From NCBI GenBank assembly GCA_002500745.1, contig DLST01000022.1, forward strand, positions 1-54,657: a DNA stretch of 54,657 nt, given 5' to 3'. This DNA comes from Sphingobacterium sp. UBA7855 (GTDB taxonomy: Bacteria; Bacteroidota; Bacteroidia; Sphingobacteriales; Sphingobacteriaceae). Under the pieces are notes generated by a model. That model was not told where the DNA came from and ran no database searches. It was given only the letters and a program-made list of their open reading frames with translations. Positions 24,783 through 34,065 of this stretch are shown in pieces (positions within the stretch are counted from its first letter, which is position 1; every line of letters starts with the position of its first letter). The position numbers were made by a program, and so were the translations under genes.

Positions 24783-26333
24783 CTATCGAAAGTTAGGGTT
24801 TGCATCTATCTGAGTTTGCGGAATAGGTATGTATTCGCTGACACCAGGGGTAAATTTTGCGCCGAAGACTTCTTTGGCACGCTCGGTACGGACCAGGTCA
24901 TTAAAACGCTCACCCCACCATTCGCAGGCAAATTCCGCTCGACGTTCATCCAAGATCTGATTTAAATTTACATTTGTAATCGGTGCTAGTTTTGCGCGTT
25001 CACGAATCAGACGAAAAGGCTCATCCCCATTCTGTCCCTTCCTGACCTTCGCTTCGGCATTTAATAAAAGAACATCCGCATAGCGCAATATACGTACATT
25101 ATTGTTTGCTCCATATTCCATTCGGCCAGCTGTCATCTGCGATTTTGGGAGATAGGCTTTACCATTGAAATATTTTACGCCAAATGGATTTCCATAAACG
25201 GCATCACCACTTGGAGTTAACGATGTAGTCGCCGGATTGCCATCTACGCCACAATATAAAATCGTTGTCTTTAAGCGTTCCGTTTCACCTCTATTGGTTA
25301 AGAAATCAACGATATTTTGAGAAGGTGGTACCCAGCCTGCTCCGGAGATTGGACTTCCTTTTTGATCCCCAGAAGGGCCCTGCCATTTAAAAAAGGTACC
25401 CCAATCCACGCCTGGTCGAACGATGTCGCCCGTTCCCAATCCAAAATCAGAATATTGTAGTTCAAAGATAGACTCGTTCGACAACTTTCCTGGTATTTTA
25501 AAAAGCTCGTAATAATTTGGGTATAGCGAAAATCGACCGCTCGCAATAATTTTGTTTGTTGCATCCAGAACGTCATTCCAATGTGCACTGCCGTTATCAT
25601 TCCCGGCCAAATCTGCAGCGGCTTTCGCTTTCAAAAGAAGGGCAGAATATTTAGTTACCGCCCCAATGTGCTTCGACTGATTTGGACGGGCATCTTCAAG
25701 ATCTTCCGAGCAGGCATTCATTTCATCAATTATAAACTGACGTACTTCTGCTACCGTACTTTTCTGGATGGTAGCCAAACGGCCAATGTTATCGCTGTCA
25801 ATAAGAATAGGTACATTGCCAAACAGGCGTGAAGCCATCAGGTGAGCATATGCTCTTAAAAACCTGACTTCGGCTTTGTACTGCTTATTCAGTTTTATAT
25901 CCGCCGCATTGGAAACTGGAATTTTTTCAGCAAAATTATCCAATTCGATCAAAGCATTGTTTGCAGCGATGACGAGGCTATAATAACTGATCCATGATTG
26001 ATTTAGGCCCCAGTAGGATTGAATGGTAACATCATTTTGAAAATTTTTAATACCCATTAATTCGGGATTATCATTTGGATTAGGTGCGGCCTGTTGGTAG
26101 TCGTCATCACGCATACAGCGAATGGAAAGATCAATCCAATGCACTAAGTTATCGTCTGAAGCCGAGCGATATACACCAGATACTGGGCCGTACATTAAGG
26201 CGGTATTGCTATAATCAATCTCCTCAGATCGCTGCTGGTTTTCTAAAGGTTTGTCCAAAAAATTACTACAACTGGATAGGCTACAGGAAAGACCTAAGCA
26301 GCTTGCGATTAGGATATATTGAAGAGTTTTCAT
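24783..26333 (-). CDS. RagB/SusD family outer-membrane lipoprotein
   Basis: This 516-residue lipoprotein (LSCSLSSC, Cys22) has the SusD opening NFLDKPLENQ and the helical TPR-like body with QYKAEVRFLRAYAHLMASRLFG. The C-terminal hallmark is ILDERRAEFACEWWGERFNDLVRT, described by its ends ILDERRAEFA and ERFNDLVRT, and the close YIPIPQTQIDANPNF. SusD proteins sit on the barrel of their SusC partner and capture glycan at the surface. It lies 25 bases after the susC gene and directly abuts the glucanase gene, so all three share a message. The likely ligand is a beta-glucan, inferred from the GH16 neighbour. Confidence 0.94.
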   Translation of the reverse strand: MKTLQYILIASCLGLSCSLSSCSNFLDKPLENQQRSEEIDYSNTALMYGPVSGVYRSASDDNLVHWIDLSIRCMRDDDYQQAAPNPNDNPELMGIKNFQNDVTIQSYWGLNQSWISYYSLVIAANNALIELDNFAEKIPVSNAADIKLNKQYKAEVRFLRAYAHLMASRLFGNVPILIDSDNIGRLATIQKSTVAEVRQFIIDEMNACSEDLEDARPNQSKHIGAVTKYSALLLKAKAAADLAGNDNGSAHWNDVLDATNKIIASGRFSLYPNYYELFKIPGKLSNESIFELQYSDFGLGTGDIVRPGVDWGTFFKWQGPSGDQKGSPISGAGWVPPSQNIVDFLTNRGETERLKTTILYCGVDGNPATTSLTPSGDAVYGNPFGVKYFNGKAYLPKSQMTAGRMEYGANNNVRILRYADVLLLNAEAKVRKGQNGDEPFRLIRERAKLAPITNVNLNQILDERRAEFACEWWGERFNDLVRTERAKEVFGAKFTPGVSEYIPIPQTQIDANPNFR

Positions 26334-26358
26334 GCAGTTTAAATTAAAAGGTTAATAA

Positions 26359-29300
26359 TTAGAATGATACTTTGACCCCCAGGCTGTAGGAAGAAGCAAT
26401 CGGATACACATTGGCATCGAATCCCATTCCAGCTATTTCGGGTGTAAAACCATTGTATTTTGTAAATATAAAAGGGCGGTCGGCAGTTGCGAACACACGC
26501 GCGGGTATTTTATTGAGTTCAAAATTATAACCCAATTGTATATTTTGTATCCGTAGGTATGCTCCACTTTCCACAAAAAATGAACTTGCCTGAAGATTCC
26601 AAGGGGCAACGGATCCTTTGGCAGATGGGTGCGTATTACTGCTTCCTTCTGCAGTCCAGAGGTTTTCGACGAATGCGGCATCAACATTCATCTGATTGTA
26701 TTTTCGGCGCATTGCACGGTTAAGATTATGTATCTTGTTGCCGGATACGCCTTGAAAGGCAATACTTAGATCAAATTTTTTATAATCAAACGCGAGGTTA
26801 AATCCGTAGGCTATCGTAGGAAGATAATTGCCGAGGTTTACCCGATCTTTTTCATCAAGCTCGCCATTATTGTTCTGATCCCTATATTGAAGATATCCAG
26901 GTAAAATAGGTGTGTTTGGATTCTGTTGATTGTATCTTTTTGCTATGGGATCTGCATCAATCTCGGCTTGATTTTGATAGACACCAGCTACTTCATAACC
27001 GTAGAAAAAGTTTATGGGTTGATTCAGTTCTATACGTGCGGGGAATTCAGCAGACCATTCTGGATAACCATTCATTATGCTTTCTAGTCCACCGAGATTC
27101 GTAACGCTGTTTTTTAGGGTAGTCAGGTTTCCGCCAATCGCATAGCTCAATTCGCCAATTTTGTCTTTCCATTGCAGACCAATTTCCCAACCACTGTTTG
27201 TTACACTTCCCCAATTGCCATATACGCGATCCCACGAAAAGGGGATAGGTCGGCTAAAAGCAAGGTCATGTGTAGTGCGGTGATAATAATCTACCGCGCC
27301 GGTCAAACGATTATTCAGCAAGGCAAAGTCAAGTCCGCCATCCCATTCTTCCACAACTTCCCAGCGCACTTGGGTGAAAAAACGGCCGACGCGATATCCA
27401 GGTACGCGCGTTCCATTGGTAGTTCCTTCGCTTCCAAATATCCCTGAGTAGTTATTGCCTGAGTACACTGTAGCATAGCCTGCATTAGGCTGAATACCAT
27501 CGTTCCCCAATTTACCCCAGCTTCCACGCAATTTAAGCTGGTTGAAAAGTTTTTGATTTTCCATAAACTTCTCCTCGGTCAATACCCAGCCTAGGCCCAC
27601 TGACGGAAAATAACCCCATTTCGTTTGGTATTTTGAGCTGCCGTCTGCACGGAATGTTGCTGTTAGCAAATATTTGTTGTCATAATCGTAGGTGCCTCTG
27701 GTAAAATAGGATATTCCGGCATTTCGGAATCCCTTCTCTCCATATCCTGTGGCGGAACCCGTACCTTGCGCATCCACACCAACATACCAAAACTCCTCCG
27801 ATTCTGGCACATCATTGGCTTGTACCCAAGTTTCCCGCCAGCGTTCCTCACGTGATGATTGTCCGAGCAAAAATGACCAGTGATGTTTACCCGCCTGATC
27901 TTTATACGTTAGGAGATTGTCCAAAATATAATTGGTGTTGCGTGCTTGCGCTGAACGTAAAAAGGAGCGGTCATTGCGCTGATCATTGTCAATGTAGTAA
28001 ACAGGATTATAGTTTATATTATGTGTGGACTGATACCTCTGGCTCAGCTGCGAACGAACAGTGATCTTGTCCTTCCATAATGTTGCCTCGAGATAAATCG
28101 TCGGAAGAATCTGGAACCCCTTTGTCTGATTCGTATTATAAAAAGCTGTAGCTACCGGATTGTTATACCAAAATCCCGATTGCATACCGATGGCGGTACT
28201 TGATCCAAATTTTTCCGGTTTGGACAGTTCCAATGATTGGTCATAAACAGGGTAGAGTGGCGATGCGAAATAGGCTTGTCTAAAAGCAGCATTATTAGGC
28301 GAGTAGGTTTTAAAGTTATTGATGTGTGCGCTAAAACCCGCTTTCAGCCAATCTGTTACTTTGGCATCAGTTTGTAAGCGGATATTGTATTTTTGATTCA
28401 TATTGCTGGCATCCATGATGCCATCCTGTTTGACATAATTGAGCCCCATGGAATAGGTAATTTTATCAGATCCACCCATAATATCCAGGTTATGATTGGT
28501 GATCAGAGCCTTGGAGCGCAAGAGCTCTTTGAACCAATCGGTATCCATCGCCGGGTTGGTCGTTGTCCCACCATATTTTTCCACCGAACTTTTTACGAAG
28601 GCCTCATTTCCAATGGCTGTTGCATATTCCGCATATTGCTTTGCATTAGCCATTTTCAAAACATGTGTTGGGGCTTGGAAACCAGCGAAGCCATTATATG
28701 TAACTTTCCCTTTCATATTTAAACTTCCTTTTTTGGTGGTCACCAAAATGACACCATTTGCGGCACGTACTCCATAGATTGCTGCGCCAGAAGCATCCTT
28801 TAAAACCGAAATGTCGGCAATATCATTAGGATTGAGGAAATCAATATTGTCCATGAACATGCCATCCACCACATATAGAGGACTTTCATTATTAAAAGAG
28901 CCAACGCCACGTACACGAACAGCGGGCGAAGATCCGGGCGCGCCCGAACTTACGATTTGCACACCAGCAACAGCGCCTTGTATTGCATCCATTGGGTTGG
29001 AAACAGTACGTTTGGCCATTTCTTCCATATTTACTGTTCCTATGGGCGCTGTGAGGTCGCCCTTTCGTTGCGTACCGTAGCCTACAACTACCACTTCATC
29101 TAGATTGAAGTCACTGTTGTTTTGCATGAGCTGAATCGTTAAGATATCTCCATTTATGGGTACTGTCTTCGCCTCATATCCTAATGATGAGATGATAAGG
29201 TATTTGACGTTTGTAGGAATAGCGAGTGAAAATTCCCCGTTTTCATTGCTGCTTGTCCCAATCTTTGCATTTCCTTGCACAGTAATGCTTGCCGAGATAG

Positions 29301-29415
29301 GAGCACCTTTTTCGTTTGTAATCCGTCCAGTCACTGTTTTAGTCTGCGCACTTACTATAGTGGATAGGCAAGAGAACAGTACAGTACTGGCAATAATACT
29401 GATATTATTTTTCAT
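26359..29415 (-). CDS. SusC/RagA family TonB-linked outer-membrane receptor
   Basis: Starting at ATG 29413-29415 (MKNNISIIASTVLF) gives 1018 residues with a clean signal peptide ending SAQ; the longer frame to 29463 would place an improbable tail before it. It has the carboxypeptidase-regulatory-like domain (TKTVTGRITNEKGAPI), the SusC marker VVVGYGTQRKGDL and the plug motif DASGAAIYGVRAANGVILVTTK. The barrel runs to a terminal Phe (LGVKVSF). With its SusD it takes up oligosaccharides using TonB energy. A promoter box lies 46 bases upstream, and the divergent regulator faces it. Confidence 0.94.
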   Translation of the reverse strand: MKNNISIIASTVLFSCLSTIVSAQTKTVTGRITNEKGAPISASITVQGNAKIGTSSNENGEFSLAIPTNVKYLIISSLGYEAKTVPINGDILTIQLMQNNSDFNLDEVVVVGYGTQRKGDLTAPIGTVNMEEMAKRTVSNPMDAIQGAVAGVQIVSSGAPGSSPAVRVRGVGSFNNESPLYVVDGMFMDNIDFLNPNDIADISVLKDASGAAIYGVRAANGVILVTTKKGSLNMKGKVTYNGFAGFQAPTHVLKMANAKQYAEYATAIGNEAFVKSSVEKYGGTTTNPAMDTDWFKELLRSKALITNHNLDIMGGSDKITYSMGLNYVKQDGIMDASNMNQKYNIRLQTDAKVTDWLKAGFSAHINNFKTYSPNNAAFRQAYFASPLYPVYDQSLELSKPEKFGSSTAIGMQSGFWYNNPVATAFYNTNQTKGFQILPTIYLEATLWKDKITVRSQLSQRYQSTHNINYNPVYYIDNDQRNDRSFLRSAQARNTNYILDNLLTYKDQAGKHHWSFLLGQSSREERWRETWVQANDVPESEEFWYVGVDAQGTGSATGYGEKGFRNAGISYFTRGTYDYDNKYLLTATFRADGSSKYQTKWGYFPSVGLGWVLTEEKFMENQKLFNQLKLRGSWGKLGNDGIQPNAGYATVYSGNNYSGIFGSEGTTNGTRVPGYRVGRFFTQVRWEVVEEWDGGLDFALLNNRLTGAVDYYHRTTHDLAFSRPIPFSWDRVYGNWGSVTNSGWEIGLQWKDKIGELSYAIGGNLTTLKNSVTNLGGLESIMNGYPEWSAEFPARIELNQPINFFYGYEVAGVYQNQAEIDADPIAKRYNQQNPNTPILPGYLQYRDQNNNGELDEKDRVNLGNYLPTIAYGFNLAFDYKKFDLSIAFQGVSGNKIHNLNRAMRRKYNQMNVDAAFVENLWTAEGSSNTHPSAKGSVAPWNLQASSFFVESGAYLRIQNIQLGYNFELNKIPARVFATADRPFIFTKYNGFTPEIAGMGFDANVYPIASSYSLGVKVSF

Positions 29416-29460
29416 GTGTAATGAATTGAAATTTAGGAATTGTTTATAATTATCAAGAAT

Positions 29461-29491
29461 CAAAATTAGGCTTAAGCAGCTTATTGTCGAA
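29461..29491 (-). promoter_or_regulatory. promoter of the beta-glucan susC operon
   Basis: Minus strand: TTCG, 19 bases, then TAATTTTG, an exact TAnnTTTG -7 box of the Bacteroidota housekeeping sigma factor with a one-mismatch -33. The predicted start is near 29454, giving a leader of about 39 bases before the preferred ATG. Confidence 0.55.
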
Positions 29492-29520
29492 TTTTAGGGG
29501 TACAACAACACTACATCATG

Positions 29521-29552
29521 TTGGTTTTTTCGGCGGCAATTCAATATATTTG
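29521..29552 (+). promoter_or_regulatory. promoter of the SusR-like regulator gene
   Basis: TTGG, 20 bases, then TATATTTG (29545-29552), an exact TAnnTTTG box. The start would be near 29559, about 35 bases before the preferred ATG at 29594. Confidence 0.55.
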
Positions 29553-29593
29553 GGGTACGTCAAGTTTACGTCAGCCAATTGAAAGGAATTATT

Positions 29594-32497
29594 ATGAGGT
29601 GTTTTGCCATTCTGTTTTTTATATTGTTTTCTGTTTTTTCAAAAAGGCTATCCGCGCAGGAGTTACTTGGCTTACCTTTGGTTTATAACTATGGTAAATC
29701 GGTCTATCAAGGGGGAAGTCGCACTTGGGATATAAAACAAGATAGCCAGGGCATCATGTACTTTGGTAACAGTGAAGGGCTACTGACCTTTGATGGACGA
29801 TATTGGAAAACATTTTCCCTCCCCAATCATACCAACATCCGTTCTATCTGGATTGATGATGAAGATCGAATTTATGTTGGCGGACAGGGTGATTTTGGCT
29901 ATTTTGAGCGTTCGCCGCAATTTGGCCTTGTTTATCATTCCTTACACGATCTTGTTCCAGAAGGATATCGGAATTTTGCAGATATCTGGAATACGGTTGG
30001 CGTCGGGCAATCTGTTTTTTTTCGCGGTACCAATGCGATATTTGAATTGAAGGGACAAAAGATTCGAGTACATCCAGCGGCGGATGAGTGGTATTATATG
30101 GGGCAGTCGGACGGCATACTTTATGCACAGGATAAAAGCAATGGTTTGTTGGAGTTTCGCGACAATAAATGGAATCCCTACGTAAAAGACTTACCCTTTA
30201 AAGATGTGAAGATCGCATCCATGCTCTCCCTTGGCAAAGGCCGTTTGTGGCTGTCTACTTTAAATAACGAAACTTACAGCTTACAGAACCGGAAACTGAC
30301 AATACTACGTACGCAGGGTGGCGACGGCAGCTATACACCGTCTATAGGGAAAATAGATGACTCAACCTTCGTTGTCGGTAATGCCAAAGAAGGTTGCCAG
30401 ATCCGTAGCCTAAATGGCAAAACAATTCAAAATATCGGTGTCAGGGAAGGCTTGCAAAATAGAAATGTAACTTCCGTCTTTGTGGACAGACAGAAGAATA
30501 TATGGGTGGGTACAGACAATGTCATCTCTGTGATCAGCTATGGAAGTGCCATTCGCTATCTTCGGCCCAATATGGAGAATGATGTGACGGGATATTCTAC
30601 ACTCCTCTTCAATAATAAACTTTATCTTTCCTCCTCGAACGGAGTTTATTATGCTAGAATAAAAGAAGGATTGACCGATCAAAGCCGTTCACCAGCTTTT
30701 TTTTTCCTCCTTCCGGGTAGCGATGGTGGCGAAGCATGGCGCCTTGAACAACTTAATGGTCAATTACTACTTGGACACAACAAAGGTTTATTCCAGATTA
30801 CGGATCATTCCCTCAAGCCAGTTCGGCAGGGGATAGGAACTTGGAAGTTGCTTCCCCTTAGTATGGTTTATCCGGTAAAGGAAAGTTTAATAGGGACCTA
30901 TAATGGCCTCGAGTTGCTTGATTTTAATCAAGGCTTATTCTCGATAAAAGGCCCGCTAGATGGACCTTCTGATTCTTTCCGATTTCTCGAACAAGATGAC
31001 AAAGGGACTATCTGGGCATCTCACCCATATCGGGGTATTTACCGGATTACGCTGTCGGACGATAAGAAATCGTATCAGGCCAAACTCTGCAATCATAAAG
31101 ATGGGCTACCTGCCGATTATCAGAATTACGTATTTAAAATAAAAAATCAGATTGTCTTTGCGACGGAGAAAGGGCTTTATCGCTATGATTATAAGATAAA
31201 TCGTTTTTTGCCTGCAGAACAGTTCGCAGCCTTTAAAGACTTGACCATACGTTATCTAAAAGATGACCAGCAAGGAAATATCTGGTTTTGTACAAGGAAA
31301 ATGGTTGGGGTAGGGCGATTTGATTCCAAGCTTGGAACCTATCATCTTATTAATTTTCCTGAGATAGAAGGGATGAACACCACAGGATTTGAACATATTT
31401 ATACTATTGACCAATACAATATCTATATAGGAGCAGAGAAAGGGGCAATTCATATCAATTATGATAAGTATTTGAAACATAGTGTAAGGCCTGTAGCCAT
31501 GTTATCTCAAATTATTGCAACAGGAAAAAGGGATAGTCTTATTTATGCAGGTTTTCTTTCAAATGCCTTTGAGTCAAAAGAGGATCCACTCAATGCTAAT
31601 AAAGGCAACGTCCTAAGGTTACCTTCCATTTTTAACTCTTTCCGATTTAGCTTTTCCTCACCAAGTTATGGGATAAATCAGCATCTTGAATTCAGTTATA
31701 AATTATTGGGTTATGATGACGAATGGTCTTCATGGAACCCCCAGTCTGAAAAGGCCTATACCAATCTGCCGGATGGACAGTACACGTTTCTTCTGAAAGT
31801 AAAGAATAATTTAAACCAGCAATCCGATGTGGCCGAATACCGATTTATCGTTTTACCCCCATGGTATAAGACCCTATTAGCCAAAATTGCTTATTTTCTA
31901 TTGGCTATACTCGCTGTGTTTGCCTTGATTCATTTGCGTAAAATAGAGAGACACAAACAGCAGCTGAAACATGAGCAACAGTTGGCGCAACTCCGTTATA
32001 TCCATCAGCTGGAAATTGAGAAAAATGAGAAAGAAATCATGAAGTTGAATAACGAGAAATTAGCACATGAAGTGATGTCCAAAACAAAAGAACTAGCGAG
32101 TACTAGCATGCAGTTGCTTGAAAATTCGGGTGCATTAATTAAAGTTAAGGATGAACTCGCAAAGCTTGATACTGGCGATCACGAAGACGCTAATTTGAAA
32201 CGTATTAACATGTTATTGAAGGATATTGAAAAGAATAGTGCAAACTGGAACCAATTCGCGAGTCATTTTGATGAACTTAACGACGGATTTTTAAACAATT
32301 TGAAGGCAAAGCATCCAACATTATCTCGAAATGATCTCAAAGTATGCGCGTATTTAAAATTGCATTTTACATCCAAACAGATCGCTCAGCTGCAGAATAT
32401 TACCGTTAGGGGAGTAGAAATTCATCGGTATAGACTACGCAAAAAATTGCAGATCGAAACGGAGTTGTCTTTAAATGAATATTTAAATACAATTTAA
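29594..32497 (+). CDS. SusR-like membrane regulator: beta-propeller sensor with LuxR-type helix-turn-helix
   Basis: Start ATG 29594 follows an AAAGG and gives 967 residues; the TTG at 29579 is less likely. After the signal peptide (CFAILFFILFSVFSKRLSAQ) comes a periplasmic two-component-regulator-type propeller of repeated units (DSQGIMYFGNSEGLLTFDG, DRQKNIWVGTDN, DQQGNIWFCTRK), then a Y_Y_Y domain (FSYKLLGYDDEWSSWNP), one membrane helix (about 757-780), a coiled coil (about 785-890) and a C-terminal helix-turn-helix (LSRNDLKVCAYL, SKQIAQLQNITVRGVEIHRYRLRKKL). There is no kinase or receiver domain, so it is a one-component regulator that would sense a glucan fragment and switch on the divergent susC operon. 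The assignment to that operon is inferred from position. Confidence 0.9.
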   Translation: MRCFAILFFILFSVFSKRLSAQELLGLPLVYNYGKSVYQGGSRTWDIKQDSQGIMYFGNSEGLLTFDGRYWKTFSLPNHTNIRSIWIDDEDRIYVGGQGDFGYFERSPQFGLVYHSLHDLVPEGYRNFADIWNTVGVGQSVFFRGTNAIFELKGQKIRVHPAADEWYYMGQSDGILYAQDKSNGLLEFRDNKWNPYVKDLPFKDVKIASMLSLGKGRLWLSTLNNETYSLQNRKLTILRTQGGDGSYTPSIGKIDDSTFVVGNAKEGCQIRSLNGKTIQNIGVREGLQNRNVTSVFVDRQKNIWVGTDNVISVISYGSAIRYLRPNMENDVTGYSTLLFNNKLYLSSSNGVYYARIKEGLTDQSRSPAFFFLLPGSDGGEAWRLEQLNGQLLLGHNKGLFQITDHSLKPVRQGIGTWKLLPLSMVYPVKESLIGTYNGLELLDFNQGLFSIKGPLDGPSDSFRFLEQDDKGTIWASHPYRGIYRITLSDDKKSYQAKLCNHKDGLPADYQNYVFKIKNQIVFATEKGLYRYDYKINRFLPAEQFAAFKDLTIRYLKDDQQGNIWFCTRKMVGVGRFDSKLGTYHLINFPEIEGMNTTGFEHIYTIDQYNIYIGAEKGAIHINYDKYLKHSVRPVAMLSQIIATGKRDSLIYAGFLSNAFESKEDPLNANKGNVLRLPSIFNSFRFSFSSPSYGINQHLEFSYKLLGYDDEWSSWNPQSEKAYTNLPDGQYTFLLKVKNNLNQQSDVAEYRFIVLPPWYKTLLAKIAYFLLAILAVFALIHLRKIERHKQQLKHEQQLAQLRYIHQLEIEKNEKEIMKLNNEKLAHEVMSKTKELASTSMQLLENSGALIKVKDELAKLDTGDHEDANLKRINMLLKDIEKNSANWNQFASHFDELNDGFLNNLKAKHPTLSRNDLKVCAYLKLHFTSKQIAQLQNITVRGVEIHRYRLRKKLQIETELSLNEYLNTI

Positions 32498-32685
32498 TTT
32501 GAGACATTATCTTATTCCAAAACGCGATTATATCTTATTAATCAATACGTATCTGTTTTGTTATCTTTAACAACTTCATGTGTGGTGGCAAAATTAGGAA
32601 GGAAAGTTAACGTATCAACTGAATGTAACTATGAAAAATGAATTACAATATTGAGTAGTAAAACCTAACAGCCCATTAACGGAAT

Positions 32686-33144
32686 TTGTTGAAAGTCTTT
32701 GCATTTAGAATTGAACAATCCATTATTTTAAGTGCAAAGGGAGAGGAAAGTTTATCATTTTATACCGGTTGTAAAGTGTCTGAAAATTGGGTGCAGGACT
32801 GCGGTATTGACTTTAACGATAAACAACAGGTTTTCGAGTGGTTTAAAATCGCTTTCTCGCCATGGGGTAAGCAAAGGCAGGAACTTTTTTCAAGTGATGA
32901 AATTTGGTGTATCCCACGTCCACAATACCATTTTCCATTAGACCAAACTTGGATGACATTACCTAACTTGACATTGCTTGGCGATGCGGCGCATCGTATG
33001 CCACCATACGCCGGTGAGGGAGTAAACCAAGCAATGCAAGACGCTTTTGAATTAGCAGAAAATTTAACAAACGATGGCTTTCCCGACATTCAAACTGCCA
33101 TTGCACATTATGAAAAAAAATACAAGAAAGAGTTTCATTGGTAA
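32686..33144 (+). pseudogene. fragment of a TetX-like FAD-dependent monooxygenase
   Basis: The frame holds about the last third of a class A flavin monooxygenase of the TetX/PHBH type. GDAAHRMPPYAGEGVNQAMQDA (99-120, FAD-binding GD motif; ends given as GDAAHRMPPYAG and NQAMQDA) is typical. The N-terminal GxGxxG dinucleotide site is missing, and the C-terminus stops early (KEFHW) relative to full enzymes near 380 residues. The only start is TTG at 32686. The surroundings show no insertion element. It is best read as a remnant without function. Confidence 0.7.
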
Positions 33145-33224
33145 TTAGTGATACGTTGAAAAATACTGAAATATTACACAGCGAAAATGGGCTTATTAAA
33201 TTACTTCGTATGTTTAAATAGTTT

Positions 33225-34061
33225 CTATTCCGTTAGACTGGCCACAATTTCTTGATTTGATGGTTCACGAATAATGATAATCTCATTATCTTTAAAAATT
33301 ATAAGGCCGCTTTCACTAAATTTATTTAGCCATCCCATCATGGGCCAGACTCCCCACTTTTGAAAAAATTGAGTAGCGTTGTTGACAATGGATTTAAAGT
33401 GGTTTAAAGGTGGACTATAACTTGGGTGATACTGGTGATACGCCAATGCATCGATTGTAATATGAGCTATACTATTTTTCCTTGCGCTGAAGCCAAAATC
33501 TGTATCTTCAGCGCCATATCCAATATAGTTTTGATCGAATCCACCAATTTTATTGAAAGTATCTTTGCTACACCCAAAATTGAGTGACCAGAATAGTTCG
33601 TAACTAAATTGATTTAACTCTTTCCTGACAGGGTCGGCCCTACTGTTTTCCATTAATTGCGACATCCAGTCAGGTTTATCTGCAAAGCCTTTTTTTAAAT
33701 ACCTAACCCTACCGCTTAGTAAAGCATTCTTTTTATTCGAGTAGGGCAGATACTGTTCGATTAAATTTTGCGCAGGAATGCAGTCTACGTCTAAGAAGAT
33801 ATTAAAGGAAGAGCTAGAACTTTTTATGGCCATATTCCTTGCTTCGCCCAAATTTAGATCCCCTTCTGTTTCCATTTCTACGGTGTTTATTCTAAAGGGA
33901 TATTCATCATCTTCAAATGGGTATGCACGTTCATTGATAAACACGATCACTATTTCTGCCGGTAAGATAGAATTTTTAGCGAGTCCGTTAAGCAGGTTTA
34001 TCAGCGCATGATGGCGTTTATGTACAATTGTCAATACGGAGACCGGAGCAGTGGAGCACAT
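33225..34061 (-). CDS. family 2 glycosyltransferase
   Basis: Start at ATG 34059-34061 (MCSTAPVSVLTIVHKR) gives 278 residues and avoids overlap with the upstream gene. This GT-A enzyme shows the opening VSVLTIVHKRHHALINLL, the metal-binding DxD as FLDVDCIP (about 94-101) and the galactosyltransferase-like GYGAEDTDFGFSARK with acidic catalytic residues. It is cytoplasmic. It is the last of three consecutive transferase genes separated by 4 bases and an 11-base overlap, so it should extend a polysaccharide or glycolipid begun by its partners. Sugar donor and acceptor are unknown. Confidence 0.85.
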   Translation of the reverse strand: MCSTAPVSVLTIVHKRHHALINLLNGLAKNSILPAEIVIVFINERAYPFEDDEYPFRINTVEMETEGDLNLGEARNMAIKSSSSSFNIFLDVDCIPAQNLIEQYLPYSNKKNALLSGRVRYLKKGFADKPDWMSQLMENSRADPVRKELNQFSYELFWSLNFGCSKDTFNKIGGFDQNYIGYGAEDTDFGFSARKNSIAHITIDALAYHQYHPSYSPPLNHFKSIVNNATQFFQKWGVWPMMGWLNKFSESGLIIFKDNEIIIIREPSNQEIVASLTE

Positions 34062-34065
34062 ATTT

